A DNA stretch of 64,000 nt from an uncultured Clostridium sp. (GCA_900552135.1 URYN01000009.1:3168-67167), one strand, 5' to 3'. Counted from the stretch's first letter, positions 53,655-62,077 are shown. Made by a program: numbers and translations. The notes: generated by a model not told the origin, from the letters alone.

Positions 53655-53683
53655 ATTATAGCATCGTTAACATAATTTTTCAA
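53655..53683 (-). promoter_or_regulatory. Sigma-A promoter of the 53.2 kb gene
   Basis: Minus strand TTGAAA (53678-53683), 17-bp spacer, perfect TATAAT (53655-53660). Confidence 0.65.
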
Positions 53684-53831
53684 TAGTTTTTACTATTTTT
53701 AAGTTTTTCTATTTTAATCTTTTTGCTATTTTTAAGTTTTCGAACATGCTCGTTTTTATAAAAAGTATTATCTAGTAATTTTTGCATGTTATCCAAACAA
53801 TACAAGAGGTAGGATTTCTTCTACCATATTT

Positions 53832-54680
53832 TTATTTGAACAATTTATTAAACGTATTTTTTCCAACAATACCATCTACTGATAGTCCATTTCTTGATTG
53901 AAAATCTCTCACTGCCCTTTCAGTTGCAGGTCCGAATATTCCGTCTGCATTAATATTAAATGAATGACAAATCAACATTGACTGGATTAACCAAGTGATG
54001 TTTCCTTCAGCTCCTCTTCGAACATTTATGCAAGCATTGTAGGTGTTAGTTCCAAATATTCCATCAACAACTAAGTTTCTTTCAAATTGTTTATTTAACT
54101 CAGTTTGTAATCCCTTTACAAGTGCCTTTTTAGTTTCATTTCCATAGATATTATCAGCATCAATATCTAATCCATACTTTTCATTTAATGCATTTTGTAT
54201 CTGTGCAATTTTTCCTGTTTCTTCACTTGGCTTTGGAGTGATTATTTCGGTTGCATTCGCAATTTGATTGAATGGGAAATTATCCCCCGGACAGCTAGTT
54301 GCGTTTACTCTCTTGTGCACTTCAACTTCTGATATTCCATATTTGTTCTTTAAATAAGCTACAAGTTCTTGCCCTGCTTTAGTCTCTTCTTCTGGCATAT
54401 TTTCAACCATATAATCCCCCTCAAAACACACTCCTATGGAGTTATAGTTTGAGCCATAAGCATGTGCACCAACTTTATCTTCCGGACGTAACCTATATAT
54501 CTTTCCGTCTTTTCTAACTAAAAAGTGGTATCCAGCCCCACTCCATCCCTTGTTCAAGTGCCATCTATGAATATCTTCTGCTGAGCATGTTTTTGCAGCA
54601 GCATGGTGCAGAATTATTCTTTGAGTTGATTTTCTTGTATCCATTTGCTTAAATTTTAAATTTGTATCAATTATATTCAT
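53832..54680 (-). CDS. N-acetylmuramoyl-L-alanine amidase with two peptidoglycan-binding domains (endolysin)
   Basis: 282 residues. Amidase_2/PGRP domain with zinc ligands in IILHHAAAKT, the His of VEVHKRVNATSCPGD and the closing Cys of that motif; YHFLVRKDGKIYRLRP and GVCFEGDYM are also typical. Two PG-binding-1 repeats follow (about 165-220 and 225-282; VDGIFGTNTYNA and ADGIFGPATERAVRDFQ). No signal peptide, as expected of an endolysin exported through a holin, which is encoded directly upstream. The ATG at 54680 comes one base after the holin stop, with GGGAG upstream in the holin end. Lytic cassette remnant or domesticated lysis module. Confidence 0.88.
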   Translation of the reverse strand: MNIIDTNLKFKQMDTRKSTQRIILHHAAAKTCSAEDIHRWHLNKGWSGAGYHFLVRKDGKIYRLRPEDKVGAHAYGSNYNSIGVCFEGDYMVENMPEEETKAGQELVAYLKNKYGISEVEVHKRVNATSCPGDNFPFNQIANATEIITPKPSEETGKIAQIQNALNEKYGLDIDADNIYGNETKKALVKGLQTELNKQFERNLVVDGIFGTNTYNACINVRRGAEGNITWLIQSMLICHSFNINADGIFGPATERAVRDFQSRNGLSVDGIVGKNTFNKLFK

Positions 54681-54681
54681 A

Positions 54682-54882
54682 TTACTTCTTCTCCCTATTA
54701 TTAATAGCTTTTTGTCCAAGTAAATATGTGCTTATTACACCTTGAACAACGGCTATTATTTGTATTATTTGAATCGCGTATGGTATTGTTATTCCTTCTA
54801 CTGCATTAATGCCAGTAACTAATGCACTTATAATTGCCAGAATATTTATTGTATATTTTGCTATCGTCTTAATCTTTTCCAT
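54682..54882 (-). CDS. Phage-type holin
   Basis: 66 residues with two hydrophobic helices (about 8-25 and 33-54), a short Gly-Asn turn between them and a charged C-terminal end NNREKK: the layout of class II holins of Gram-positive phages. Position immediately upstream of an amidase supports this. It would make pores that let the amidase reach the wall. AGGAGG lies before the ATG. Confidence 0.8.
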   Translation of the reverse strand: MEKIKTIAKYTINILAIISALVTGINAVEGITIPYAIQIIQIIAVVQGVISTYLLGQKAINNREKK

Positions 54883-54950
54883 ATTTAATCCTCCTAATAT
54901 ATTTTATTCGGAAAATTATTTATTGAGACAGAATTTAAGGTAAAAGATGT

Positions 54951-54986
54951 AAAATAAAAAACTAGAATTCTCTAAAAATTCTAGTT
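54951..54986 (-). terminator. Terminator after tRNA-Thr
   Basis: ACTAGAATT / AATTCTAGT stem followed on the minus strand by TTTTTATTTT, about 14 bases after the CCA end. Confidence 0.85.
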
Positions 54987-54998
54987 CTCTATAAATTT

Positions 54999-55074
54999 TG
55001 GAGCTAACAACGGGAATCGAACCCGTGACCTCAGCCTTACCAAGGCTGCACTCTACCGACTGAGCTATGTTAGC
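54999..55074 (-). tRNA. tRNA-Thr (anticodon GGT)
   Basis: 76 bases with encoded CCA. Acceptor GCTAACA pairs with TGTTAGC; the anticodon loop TTGGTAA gives GGT; T arm CGGGTTCGATTCCCG. It reads ACC/ACT codons. It lies next to the holin-endolysin pair, a usual kind of phage attachment site. Confidence 0.95.
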
Positions 55075-55082
55075 ATTTATTT

Positions 55083-55102
55083 GCTTCCGTCTATTCGGAA
55101 GC
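55083..55102. terminator. Hairpin between sigH and tRNA-Thr
   Basis: GCTTCCG/CGGAAGC stem with a six-base loop. The T-rich tail lies on the plus side, so as a terminator for sigH it is imperfect. Confidence 0.4.
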
Positions 55103-55186
55103 ATTTTTATTTAATGTATTATTTGCAATCTGATTTTTCATATTCAATGTTTGTTTTATATTTTCTGTAATTTCTATGCTCTATTT

Positions 55187-55816
55187 TTAATTTTTTTCTA
55201 TATTCAATCCTTTAGCTGTTTTCTTCCTAATTCTTTGAATTGCATTATCTACCGATTTCACAGGAGCATCAAGTTTTTCCGCAATGGTAATATACGAATC
55301 ACCTTGAATGTACCTTCCAAGCACCTTTTTTTCAAAGTTGCTAAGATGAGTATCTATAACATTTTCCACATTCGTCATGTATTCTTTTTTTGTTATTGTA
55401 TCAAGTGGATCTTCAACAACATTGGCATCAAATACATCCATAACTTCTGTGTCATTGTTTCCGTCATCATTTTCATAAGCATTCATATTTAAAGATAGAT
55501 ATGAATTTAATGGAATGTGTTTTTGTCTGTTTGAAGATTTTATTGCTGTAATTAGTTGCCTTTCGATACATAAGTTTGCAAATGATTTGAAAGTGTTTTG
55601 CTTTGTTGCATTAAAATCTTTTATTGCTTTGTATAATCCAATTAGTCCTTCTTGTATGATGTCTTCTTTTTCTGCACCTATTATGAAGTATTTGTTTACT
55701 TTTGAATTAACAACATCTTTGTATTTGCAAATTAAATATTCTAGGGCTTCTTCGTCTTTTGATTTTATTAATTCTAATATTTCTTCATCAGTCATATTAT
55801 CGTATTTGTTGTTCAT
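55187..55816 (-). CDS. sigH: RNA polymerase sigma factor SigH (Spo0H)
   Basis: 209 residues. Region 2 contains YFIIGAEKEDIIQEGLIGLYKAIKDF and the following CIERQLITAIKSSNRQKHIPLNSY, the hallmark of Spo0H; region 4 is SNFEKKVLGRYIQGDSYITIAEKL...VKSVDNAIQRIRKK. SigH governs early stationary-phase and sporulation genes. The AND-acidic insert between the regions is longer than in B. subtilis. AGGAGG precedes the ATG. Divergent from rqcH, with facing promoters in 65 bp. Confidence 0.92.
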   Translation of the reverse strand: MNNKYDNMTDEEILELIKSKDEEALEYLICKYKDVVNSKVNKYFIIGAEKEDIIQEGLIGLYKAIKDFNATKQNTFKSFANLCIERQLITAIKSSNRQKHIPLNSYLSLNMNAYENDDGNNDTEVMDVFDANVVEDPLDTITKKEYMTNVENVIDTHLSNFEKKVLGRYIQGDSYITIAEKLDAPVKSVDNAIQRIRKKTAKGLNIEKN

Positions 55817-55857
55817 GTTTTAGATTGTCCTCCTAGAGAAGTGCTCTACTAGCCTGT

Positions 55858-55887
55858 ATTATATTCTAGTTGAAACATTAATGTCAA
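55858..55887 (-). promoter_or_regulatory. Sigma-A promoter of sigH
   Basis: Minus strand perfect TTGACA (55882-55887), 18-bp spacer, perfect TATAAT (55858-55863). Confidence 0.75.
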
Positions 55888-55907
55888 TAGTTTTGCATTA
55901 TTTTTCC

Positions 55908-55936
55908 TTGATTTCTTCGTATTTTTGGGCTATAAT
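55908..55936 (+). promoter_or_regulatory. Sigma-A promoter of rqcH
   Basis: TTGATT (55908-55913), 17-bp spacer, perfect TATAAT (55931-55936), 25 bp before the ATG. Confidence 0.7.
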
Positions 55937-55961
55937 TTTATATATTGAAAGGAGAACGACT

Positions 55962-57899
55962 ATGGCTTTTGATGGAGTTGTTACAAAATCGATTGTAAAT
56001 GAATTGCAATGCTTAATTAATGGAAAAATAAACAAGATTTTTGAACCCAATAAGAACGAACTTTTACTGGGAATTTATTGTGGTGGAAAGAATTTTGCTT
56101 TGAATATTTCTATTGATTCTGTAAATTATAGAATTAATTTAACAACGAATTCTAAGGCTAATCCTCAGAACGCTCTTAATTTTTGCATGGTTTTAAGGAA
56201 GCATCTTGTTGGCGGAATAATAAAAAAGATTTATTCCAACGGACTTGAAAGAATCGTTTTTATCGATATAGAGTGCCATAACGAGCTTAATGATTTGATT
56301 ACAAAAACTCTTGTAGTAGAACTTATGGGAAAGCATAGCAATGTAATTCTTCTTTCCGACAAAGAAATTGTTATTGATAGTTTAAGGCACTTGAACAAGT
56401 TTGACAATTCGAATCGTGACATATTCCCTGGTAGCAAATATGTTAGTATTGTAAGTGATAAGCCCGATTTTTCTTGTATAAAAACTTTTGATAATTTTTA
56501 TAAACTTTTTTCAACTGAATCTTCTTCAGGTACTTCAATCAGTTCTACTCTTAGCAAGAAGATTAATGGTTTTGGAAAAAATAATATTTTTTATTTATTA
56601 AATGAACTAAAAATCAATGATTCGGCTTACACTTTAGATGATTTAAAGAAACTATTTGAATATTTAAACAATATGGTTAAATTACTTGAAGCTGAACAAC
56701 TAAAAAATACTACTTCTTGTATCACTGTTAAAGATAATTCTAAATTCTTAAGTTTTTCTACAGATTCTAAGCAAAAAGCTGATTATTTCATTTGTATTGA
56801 TAATGTTTCAGCCTATGATAATTTATCTATTAACTTTTTTATAGATGATTTTTATTTTTTAAAAGAGCAAAAGGAGGAGTTTAAGTCTTATAGGGATTCT
56901 GTTTCCAGATTGGTTCTTGGTCAAATAAAAAAAGTTAAGGATAGAATTAACAATATTAATTTAAAGATTAATGAATGTGATAAAACTGATTCGTATAAAT
57001 TATATGGTGAATTGATAACTTCAAATTTATATAAAATAAAGGATTTTCCTCAAGATTCTATTGTTTTGGAAAATTATTATGATAATAATAATCCTATTGA
57101 AATTCCGCTAGATAAGAGTATTTCACCTTCAAAGAATGCGAAGAATTTCTTTAAGAAGTACAGAAAACTACAAAATACGATTGCCATTGTTAGTAAGCAA
57201 AAGGAGCTTGCTGAACAGGAATTGAATTACTTGGAAAGTATTATATATGAATTAGAAAATGCAACAACAACAGAAGATCTTGAGAATATTTATTCTGAGA
57301 TTTGCGATAATTTTATATTTAGCAAAAATTCGAATACTGTAAATAATCATATTTCTTCTGAAGCTCAGAAAATTGCTACAAAATCAAAGAAACTTTCTGC
57401 AAAGAAAAAAAATAAAGCTCAAAAAGAAGAATCTTCTCTTATGCCCACAAAATATGAAATTGATGGATTTACGGTTTGGGTTGGGAAAAATAATAAACAG
57501 AATGATTATTTAACTTGCAGACTTGCTCAAAATTCTGATATATGGTTTCACACAAAAGACATTCACGGAAGCCATGTTGTAATAAGACCTAGCAGTTTTG
57601 CTGAAAAATCTAATTTATCTGCTAATTTTGATAAAGATATTTCAGACAAACTAGCTATATCACCTTCATCTGCTTCCTCAGGCAAAAAACTTGATCTTTC
57701 AAATTCTGGAGTTCCAGACAGTGTTTTGTATAAATGTGCTTGTTTAGCAGCATATTACAGCAAAGCTAGAATGTCTCAAAACGTTCCAGTCGATTATACT
57801 TTTATAAAATATGTAAAAAAGCCAAACGGAGCAAAGCCTGGAATGGTAATATATACAGACAATAAAACAATATACGCAAATCCACAACTTGCTCAATAA
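55962..57899 (+). CDS. rqcH: Ribosome quality-control factor RqcH (NFACT protein)
   Basis: 645 residues. NFACT-N domain from MAFDGVVTKSI with INLTTNSKANPQNALNF, a long coiled coil (about 320-480), and the C-terminal NFACT-R domain with DIWFHTKDIHGSHVVI and KARMSQNVPVDYTFIKYVKKP. RqcH binds obstructed 50S subunits and adds C-terminal alanine tails to stalled chains. Earlier annotations call it fibronectin-binding protein. The ATG at 55962 has GGAG nine bases upstream; the open frame continues 27 codons before it, across the promoter, and is not used. Confidence 0.93.
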   Translation: MAFDGVVTKSIVNELQCLINGKINKIFEPNKNELLLGIYCGGKNFALNISIDSVNYRINLTTNSKANPQNALNFCMVLRKHLVGGIIKKIYSNGLERIVFIDIECHNELNDLITKTLVVELMGKHSNVILLSDKEIVIDSLRHLNKFDNSNRDIFPGSKYVSIVSDKPDFSCIKTFDNFYKLFSTESSSGTSISSTLSKKINGFGKNNIFYLLNELKINDSAYTLDDLKKLFEYLNNMVKLLEAEQLKNTTSCITVKDNSKFLSFSTDSKQKADYFICIDNVSAYDNLSINFFIDDFYFLKEQKEEFKSYRDSVSRLVLGQIKKVKDRINNINLKINECDKTDSYKLYGELITSNLYKIKDFPQDSIVLENYYDNNNPIEIPLDKSISPSKNAKNFFKKYRKLQNTIAIVSKQKELAEQELNYLESIIYELENATTTEDLENIYSEICDNFIFSKNSNTVNNHISSEAQKIATKSKKLSAKKKNKAQKEESSLMPTKYEIDGFTVWVGKNNKQNDYLTCRLAQNSDIWFHTKDIHGSHVVIRPSSFAEKSNLSANFDKDISDKLAISPSSASSGKKLDLSNSGVPDSVLYKCACLAAYYSKARMSQNVPVDYTFIKYVKKPNGAKPGMVIYTDNKTIYANPQLAQ

Positions 57900-57915
57900 T
57901 CTCAATAATAAAGCT

Positions 57916-57948
57916 TTCGCCCAATAGGGACGTCCCTTTTTGGGCGAA
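57916..57948. repeat. Dispersed GGGACGTCCC hairpin, copy 5
   Basis: TTCGCCC/GGGCGAA with the perfect core GGGACGTCCC between the convergent stops of rqcH (57899) and the DUF4116 gene (57958): a likely bidirectional terminator. Confidence 0.85.
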
Positions 57949-57957
57949 GTTTGTTAT

Positions 57958-58482
57958 TTATTCTGGTGGATTTATTATTGCTTGTATTTCCGAATCTTGT
58001 CTTAGTTCTGGCACTATAAAATCATAAGCTCTCTTATCTTGTTTTACTGCCGACAAAGCTATTGTTTTATCTGAACGTAAACGCTTGCTAGCATATTTTA
58101 CAATAAGACCTTTTTGCGTTACCGCTTCTAATACAATATCATAATCATCTCTTAATTCTTTGCTAACATAATATAAGATTTGTCCATCTGTTTTTGCAGC
58201 TTTTAATGCTAGTTCCTTGTCAGCCTTTAATTCATCAGACGCATAACAAAGAACCCACCCCTTTTTTTCTACGGCTTGCATTAATATTTCTTTGTCTCCT
58301 TTTAACCTTTTTGAGGCAAATTCCAATGCACCTCCGTCTTTTGTAACAGCCTTCATTACAAGCTCCTTATCATCTTGAAATTCCGGATCTGCAGCATCTA
58401 ATAAAAGTCCATCTTCTTCTATTGCTTTTTCTACGTATTCTCTGTCTTTACTATGTTCTTTTACATCGTCATAAGTGTACAT
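57958..58482 (-). CDS. DUF4116 repeat protein
   Basis: 174 residues built from about six tandem helical units, each of the form (D-K/D-E/K-x-h-h-x-x-A-h-x-x-x-G-x-x-L-x-x-A-S-x-x-L), for example KELVMKAVTKDGGALEFAS and KELALKAAKTDGQILYYVS. This matches DUF4116, a repeat domain of unknown function that is plentiful in some gut bacteria and protists. An alpha-solenoid binding scaffold is the probable structure. Low binding-site support: GGAGG lies about ten bases before the ATG. Confidence 0.8.
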   Translation of the reverse strand: MYTYDDVKEHSKDREYVEKAIEEDGLLLDAADPEFQDDKELVMKAVTKDGGALEFASKRLKGDKEILMQAVEKKGWVLCYASDELKADKELALKAAKTDGQILYYVSKELRDDYDIVLEAVTQKGLIVKYASKRLRSDKTIALSAVKQDKRAYDFIVPELRQDSEIQAIINPPE

Positions 58483-58586
58483 CTTTTCAGCCTCCTTGTA
58501 TCAGTACAACTTTTTCGTCCTCCAACCATACTCATTTTGAACATTTGTACTTTGGTACAATTTTTCCTCTTTCACCAAAATTTTCC

Positions 58587-58664
58587 TTAATTATATTTTG
58601 GCATTGGCACATCAGGAAATTTTTTCCCACGTAACCAAATTGTACCGTCCTCAAATTGTACCAC
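58587..58664 (-). other. Short open frame directly continuing the 80-residue gene after its stop
   Basis: After the TAA at 58665 the same frame stays open for 25 more codons (VVQFEDGTIW...FPDVPMPKYN) beginning with a GTG. Either a tiny separate gene or the lost end of the upstream one. GGTACAATTTG occurs twice here, 17 bp apart, and inverted near 58553. Confidence 0.35.
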
Positions 58665-58907
58665 TTAAATTGCACTTGTTTTGTATTCTATTGCTTCCAT
58701 ATATGGATAAATTTCTTTTAATCTTTTATGTGTTATTATTGCAAGTCTTGGTAATGGATTTTTTAAGTCTTCTGTAAGTAATTGTTGTGTATAGCAGTTT
58801 TCAGATGTTTTAAATAGCTGATATCTGTTTCTTACATAAGTATAAAAAATTATATATCCGTTATCCAATTCTTCGTCCATTCTTTCAAAAGAATATTTTC
58901 CGTCCAT
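58665..58907 (-). CDS. Unknown 80-residue protein
   Basis: Start MDGKYSFERMDEELDNGYIIFYTYV, aromatic-rich and mixed charged; end LAIITHKRLKEIYPYMEAIEYKTSAI. No family recognised and no signal peptide. AAAGGA lies eight bases before the ATG. The following in-frame extension suggests that the stop may be recent. The function is unknown. Confidence 0.55.
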   Translation of the reverse strand: MDGKYSFERMDEELDNGYIIFYTYVRNRYQLFKTSENCYTQQLLTEDLKNPLPRLAIITHKRLKEIYPYMEAIEYKTSAI

Positions 58908-59040
58908 CTTGTTTTCCTTTCTGATATTTTGTTTCTTGAATTTCTTTAAATCATTCTAGATACATATATAAATTGTATATTAATGCAGATACATTAACAA
59001 ATTTCCACTTTTATTTTTTACTTTCATTAACCTATTTTCA

Positions 59041-61050
59041 TTATTTTATCATGTTATTGAATTCTTCTTCTGATATTATTCTAATTCCTAATTCTTGTGC
59101 TTTAGTCAATTTTGAGCCAGCCTCTTCTCCTGCCAATACATAGCTTGTTTTCTTTGATACAGAGCCAGAAACTTTTCCTCCAAATCTTTCGATTATATCG
59201 CTTGCTTCTTGTCTTGTGAAGCCCGTTAGACTTCCTGTTAATACAAATGTTTCTCCATAGAATCTATCATCTGAATTTGAATCATCTTCGAGTACTTCCG
59301 TATTTACTCCAGCCTCTTTTAACTTTTCTATTAAATCCATTGTTTGAGGTTGTCTGAAAAACTCATAAATGCTTTTTGCTGTAATCATTCCAACATCGTC
59401 AATCATGCTTAATTCTTCAAAACTTGCATTTGCAATTTCATCTATAGATTTATATTTCTTGCAAAGTCCTTTTGCAGATTTTGTTCCAATATGTCTTATT
59501 CCAAGTGCTGTAAGCAATTTAAATAAATCATTATTCTTACTTTCGTTTATTGCATCAATTAAGTTTTGTGCAAATTTCTTGCCATTCTTTTTAAGTGAAG
59601 CTATTTCATCAATAGTTAGAGTATAGATGTCTGTTATATTTTTTAATAGTCCTTTATCAACTAACTGTTCGATTATTTTTATTCCAAGTCCATCTATGTC
59701 CATTCCTTCTTTTGAAGCAAAGTGTGCTAAGTTTCTAAGCAATTTTGCACTACACTCTATTCCAATACATCGAGCTACTGCTTCGCCCTCTTCTCTTACA
59801 ACTGGAGCTCCGCAAACTGGGCATACTGTTGGCATTACAAAATCTCTTTCAGTTCCGTTTCTTTTTCTTTTAAGAACATCAACAACTTCCGGAATTACGT
59901 CTCCCTGTTTTTGAATTACAACGGTGTCTCCAATTTTTAATCCTTTTTGCTTTATGAAATCTTCATTATGAAGTGTTGTTTTTGATATTGTAGACCCTGC
60001 AACTTTAACTGGCTCAAGTATTGCAGTTGGTGTTATAGCTCCAGTTCTTCCTACTTGGCATACAATATCCAATAATTTTGTTTCTTTCTTTTCTGGTGGG
60101 TACTTGTATGCAATCGCCCACTTTGGAACTTTATAAGTTGTTCCTAGAATTTCTCTAAGTCTAAGATTATCGACCTTTATAACAGCTCCATCTATTCCAA
60201 AAGATAATTTTTCTCTATCTTCACCTATCTTCTGTATTGCCTCTATTGCTTCGTCTATTGTACTACAAAGAGTTCTTACTGGAACTACATTAAATCCTAA
60301 TTTTTCAAGCTTGTTCAATTCTGTAAAATGTGAATTTTCTGAATCGAATGTTTCTGCCTCGTACTTTTGAACATTGAATATAAATATGTCTAAAGGTCTC
60401 ATTGCAGTAACTCTAGAATCCAACTGACGAAGTGAGCCTGCTGCTGCATTTCTTGCGTTAGCAAATAGAGGCTCGTCCATAATTTCTCTTTCAGCGTTCA
60501 TCTTTTCAAACTCTTTTGTACCAATGAAAACCTCTCCACGAACGGTAATGTTTATGTCCTCATTAAGTTTCTTTGGAATATGTGCAATAGTTTTCAAGTT
60601 ATCTGTAACATCTTCGCCTATTAGACCATTTCCTCTTGTTGCTCCTTGAACAAAAATACCATTTTCATATTTTAGAGCAGTTGATAAACCGTCAATTTTT
60701 GTCTCAACAACATATTTTAATTCTTCATTATTTTCCTCTGCAACTTTTCTAACCCTATTGTCAAATTCTCTAAGTTCATCAAAAGAGAAAATATCTTGAA
60801 GACTTTGAAGAGGAACTTCATGAGTCACCTGCTTAAAACCTTCTTTAACATGTCCTCCAACCCTTTGAGTTAGTGAATCCTTTGTAATAAGCTCTGGAAA
60901 CTCCTTTTCCAAAGCCTTTAATTTATTCATCATCATATCATACTCGTAATCCGTGATAGCTGGATTATCCATATCATAATAAAGTTTAGCATAATACTCT
61001 AGTTTTTCTCTTAATTCCTTAACCTGTTTTCTAGCTTCTTCAAGCTCCAT
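59041..61050 (-). CDS. ligA: NAD-dependent DNA ligase LigA
   Basis: 669 residues. All domains present: Ia (DYEYDMMMNKLK), adenylation domain with the catalytic Lys in VETKIDGLSTAL, OB fold (GDTVVIQKQGDVIPEVV), four-cysteine zinc finger (CPVCGAP...CIGIECSAK), helix-hairpin-helix motifs (DIDGLGIKII; GIRHIGTKSAK) and the BRCT end (FVLTGSLTGFTRQEAS). It seals nicks in replication and repair. GGAAGG precedes the ATG. Confidence 0.97.
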   Translation of the reverse strand: MELEEARKQVKELREKLEYYAKLYYDMDNPAITDYEYDMMMNKLKALEKEFPELITKDSLTQRVGGHVKEGFKQVTHEVPLQSLQDIFSFDELREFDNRVRKVAEENNEELKYVVETKIDGLSTALKYENGIFVQGATRGNGLIGEDVTDNLKTIAHIPKKLNEDINITVRGEVFIGTKEFEKMNAEREIMDEPLFANARNAAAGSLRQLDSRVTAMRPLDIFIFNVQKYEAETFDSENSHFTELNKLEKLGFNVVPVRTLCSTIDEAIEAIQKIGEDREKLSFGIDGAVIKVDNLRLREILGTTYKVPKWAIAYKYPPEKKETKLLDIVCQVGRTGAITPTAILEPVKVAGSTISKTTLHNEDFIKQKGLKIGDTVVIQKQGDVIPEVVDVLKRKRNGTERDFVMPTVCPVCGAPVVREEGEAVARCIGIECSAKLLRNLAHFASKEGMDIDGLGIKIIEQLVDKGLLKNITDIYTLTIDEIASLKKNGKKFAQNLIDAINESKNNDLFKLLTALGIRHIGTKSAKGLCKKYKSIDEIANASFEELSMIDDVGMITAKSIYEFFRQPQTMDLIEKLKEAGVNTEVLEDDSNSDDRFYGETFVLTGSLTGFTRQEASDIIERFGGKVSGSVSKKTSYVLAGEEAGSKLTKAQELGIRIISEEEFNNMIK

Positions 61051-61082
61051 TGTTCATTCCTTCCTCTCTTCGCAAAAAGATT

Positions 61083-61104
61083 ATCGCCCAATAGGGATGT
61101 CCTT
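61083..61104. repeat. Dispersed GGGACGTCCC element, half copy
   Basis: Left arm ATCGCCC and core CAATAGGGATGTCC match the family, but the right arm is missing; the sequence runs straight into the pgsA stop. Confidence 0.7.
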
Positions 61105-61743
61105 TTAACAATCTTTTAGTAAGTCTTTTCCACCTTTTAAATATTCATATCCTGAGAAAATTGTTGCAATTACAGAAATTGTCATGAATACGCTTGCAAG
61201 AATATTTATGATAAAATCACCTGTAGACATATATGTAAGTGCACTATTTACCATTGCCTCCTGTTCTGTTTTTGCTCTAAGCACAAATGCAAAATAAGGG
61301 TGTGTTGTTAAGAACATTAAAATAATAGCAATCATCTGTGTTACAGTTTTTAATTTTCCCCATACATTTGCCGCAATGACTTTTCCACTATTTTGAACAG
61401 CAATTAATCTATATCCAGAAACAGCAAACTCTCTAAATATTACTATAATTGGAATCCATGCAGGTAGTCTTCCCATTTCTACAAATAAAATCATAGCTGC
61501 AACTACTAAAATCTTGTCAGCAATCGGATCAAGAAACTTTCCAAAGTTTGTTACTTGATTATTTTTTCTAGCTAAATATCCATCTAATTTATCTGTTATC
61601 GATGCAACAATGAAAATAAGTTCCATTATCCACATTGTTGTTGATATTCCTAAGAAACTTCCTGGTATATTGAAAAAAGATACTATAACCATTACTGGCA
61701 CTAATATTATTCTAAATAAAGTTAATTTGTTTGGTAAATTCAT
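61105..61743 (-). CDS. pgsA: CDP-diacylglycerol-glycerol-3-phosphate 3-phosphatidyltransferase
   Basis: 212 residues, six membrane helices. The CDP-alcohol phosphotransferase signature D-G-x2-A-R-x8-G-x3-D-x3-D is seen as DGYLARK...GKFLDPIAD. It makes phosphatidylglycerol phosphate, the first step to phosphatidylglycerol and cardiolipin. The start LPNKLTLFRIILVP is family-typical. No good site directly precedes the ATG; a GGAGGG about 50 bases upstream is followed by a five-codon frame (MNKSA), a possible leader. Confidence 0.93.
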   Translation of the reverse strand: MNLPNKLTLFRIILVPVMVIVSFFNIPGSFLGISTTMWIMELIFIVASITDKLDGYLARKNNQVTNFGKFLDPIADKILVVAAMILFVEMGRLPAWIPIIVIFREFAVSGYRLIAVQNSGKVIAANVWGKLKTVTQMIAIILMFLTTHPYFAFVLRAKTEQEAMVNSALTYMSTGDFIINILASVFMTISVIATIFSGYEYLKGGKDLLKDC

Positions 61744-61823
61744 ATTTTTATAATCAATTATGCAGATTTATTCATCTGTTTAATTGACTTATCCCTCCTT
61801 ATTCTGTTTTATTTTACATGCAC

Positions 61824-61852
61824 ATTATACAATACTATTTTTCATTTATCAA
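61824..61852 (-). promoter_or_regulatory. Sigma-A promoter of pgsA
   Basis: Minus strand TTGATA (61847-61852), 17-bp spacer, perfect TATAAT (61824-61829). Confidence 0.65.
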
Positions 61853-61894
61853 CCATTTTTAGAATAGAATATGAAGCAAAAATTTTTTATTTTT

Positions 61895-61969
61895 TTAACA
61901 CACATTTTTCAATACAATTTTATTAAAATCTTCATCTTGTAAGATTTCTAGCATTTTACTAAAACTCAT
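61895..61969 (-). CDS. 24-residue peptide ORF
   Basis: MSFSKMLEILQ...KNVC, an amphipathic helix-like peptide ending in Cys. AGGAG lies ten bases before the ATG, which is a good binding site, but the ORF is short enough to be chance. No export or processing gene is beside it. The rest of the gap 61744-62235 holds the pgsA promoter and the structured elements described separately. Confidence 0.35.
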   Translation of the reverse strand: MSFSKMLEILQDEDFNKIVLKNVC

Positions 61970-62041
61970 TTTTTCACCACTCCTAAAATTAATTTGTAGC
62001 AACTTTTTCTCATCTTTGCATCACATAATTGAACCTGCAAA

Positions 62042-62070
62042 CATAAAAAAGCACCACACAAGTGTGGTGC
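62042..62070 (-). terminator. Terminator after the lectin-like gene and its 3' structured region
   Basis: Perfect GCACCACAC/GTGTGGTGC stem followed on the minus strand by TTTTTTATG. Confidence 0.9.
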
Positions 62071-62077
62071 CACGCAA

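Noticed and set aside
53832..55074. Intact prophage
   Set aside because: Only holin and amidase are present; no capsid, tail, replication or integrase gene nearby.
54916..55104. 62-codon minus-strand frame
   Set aside because: It runs through tRNA-Thr; such frames (SVECSLGKAEVTGSIP) are typical tRNA artefacts.
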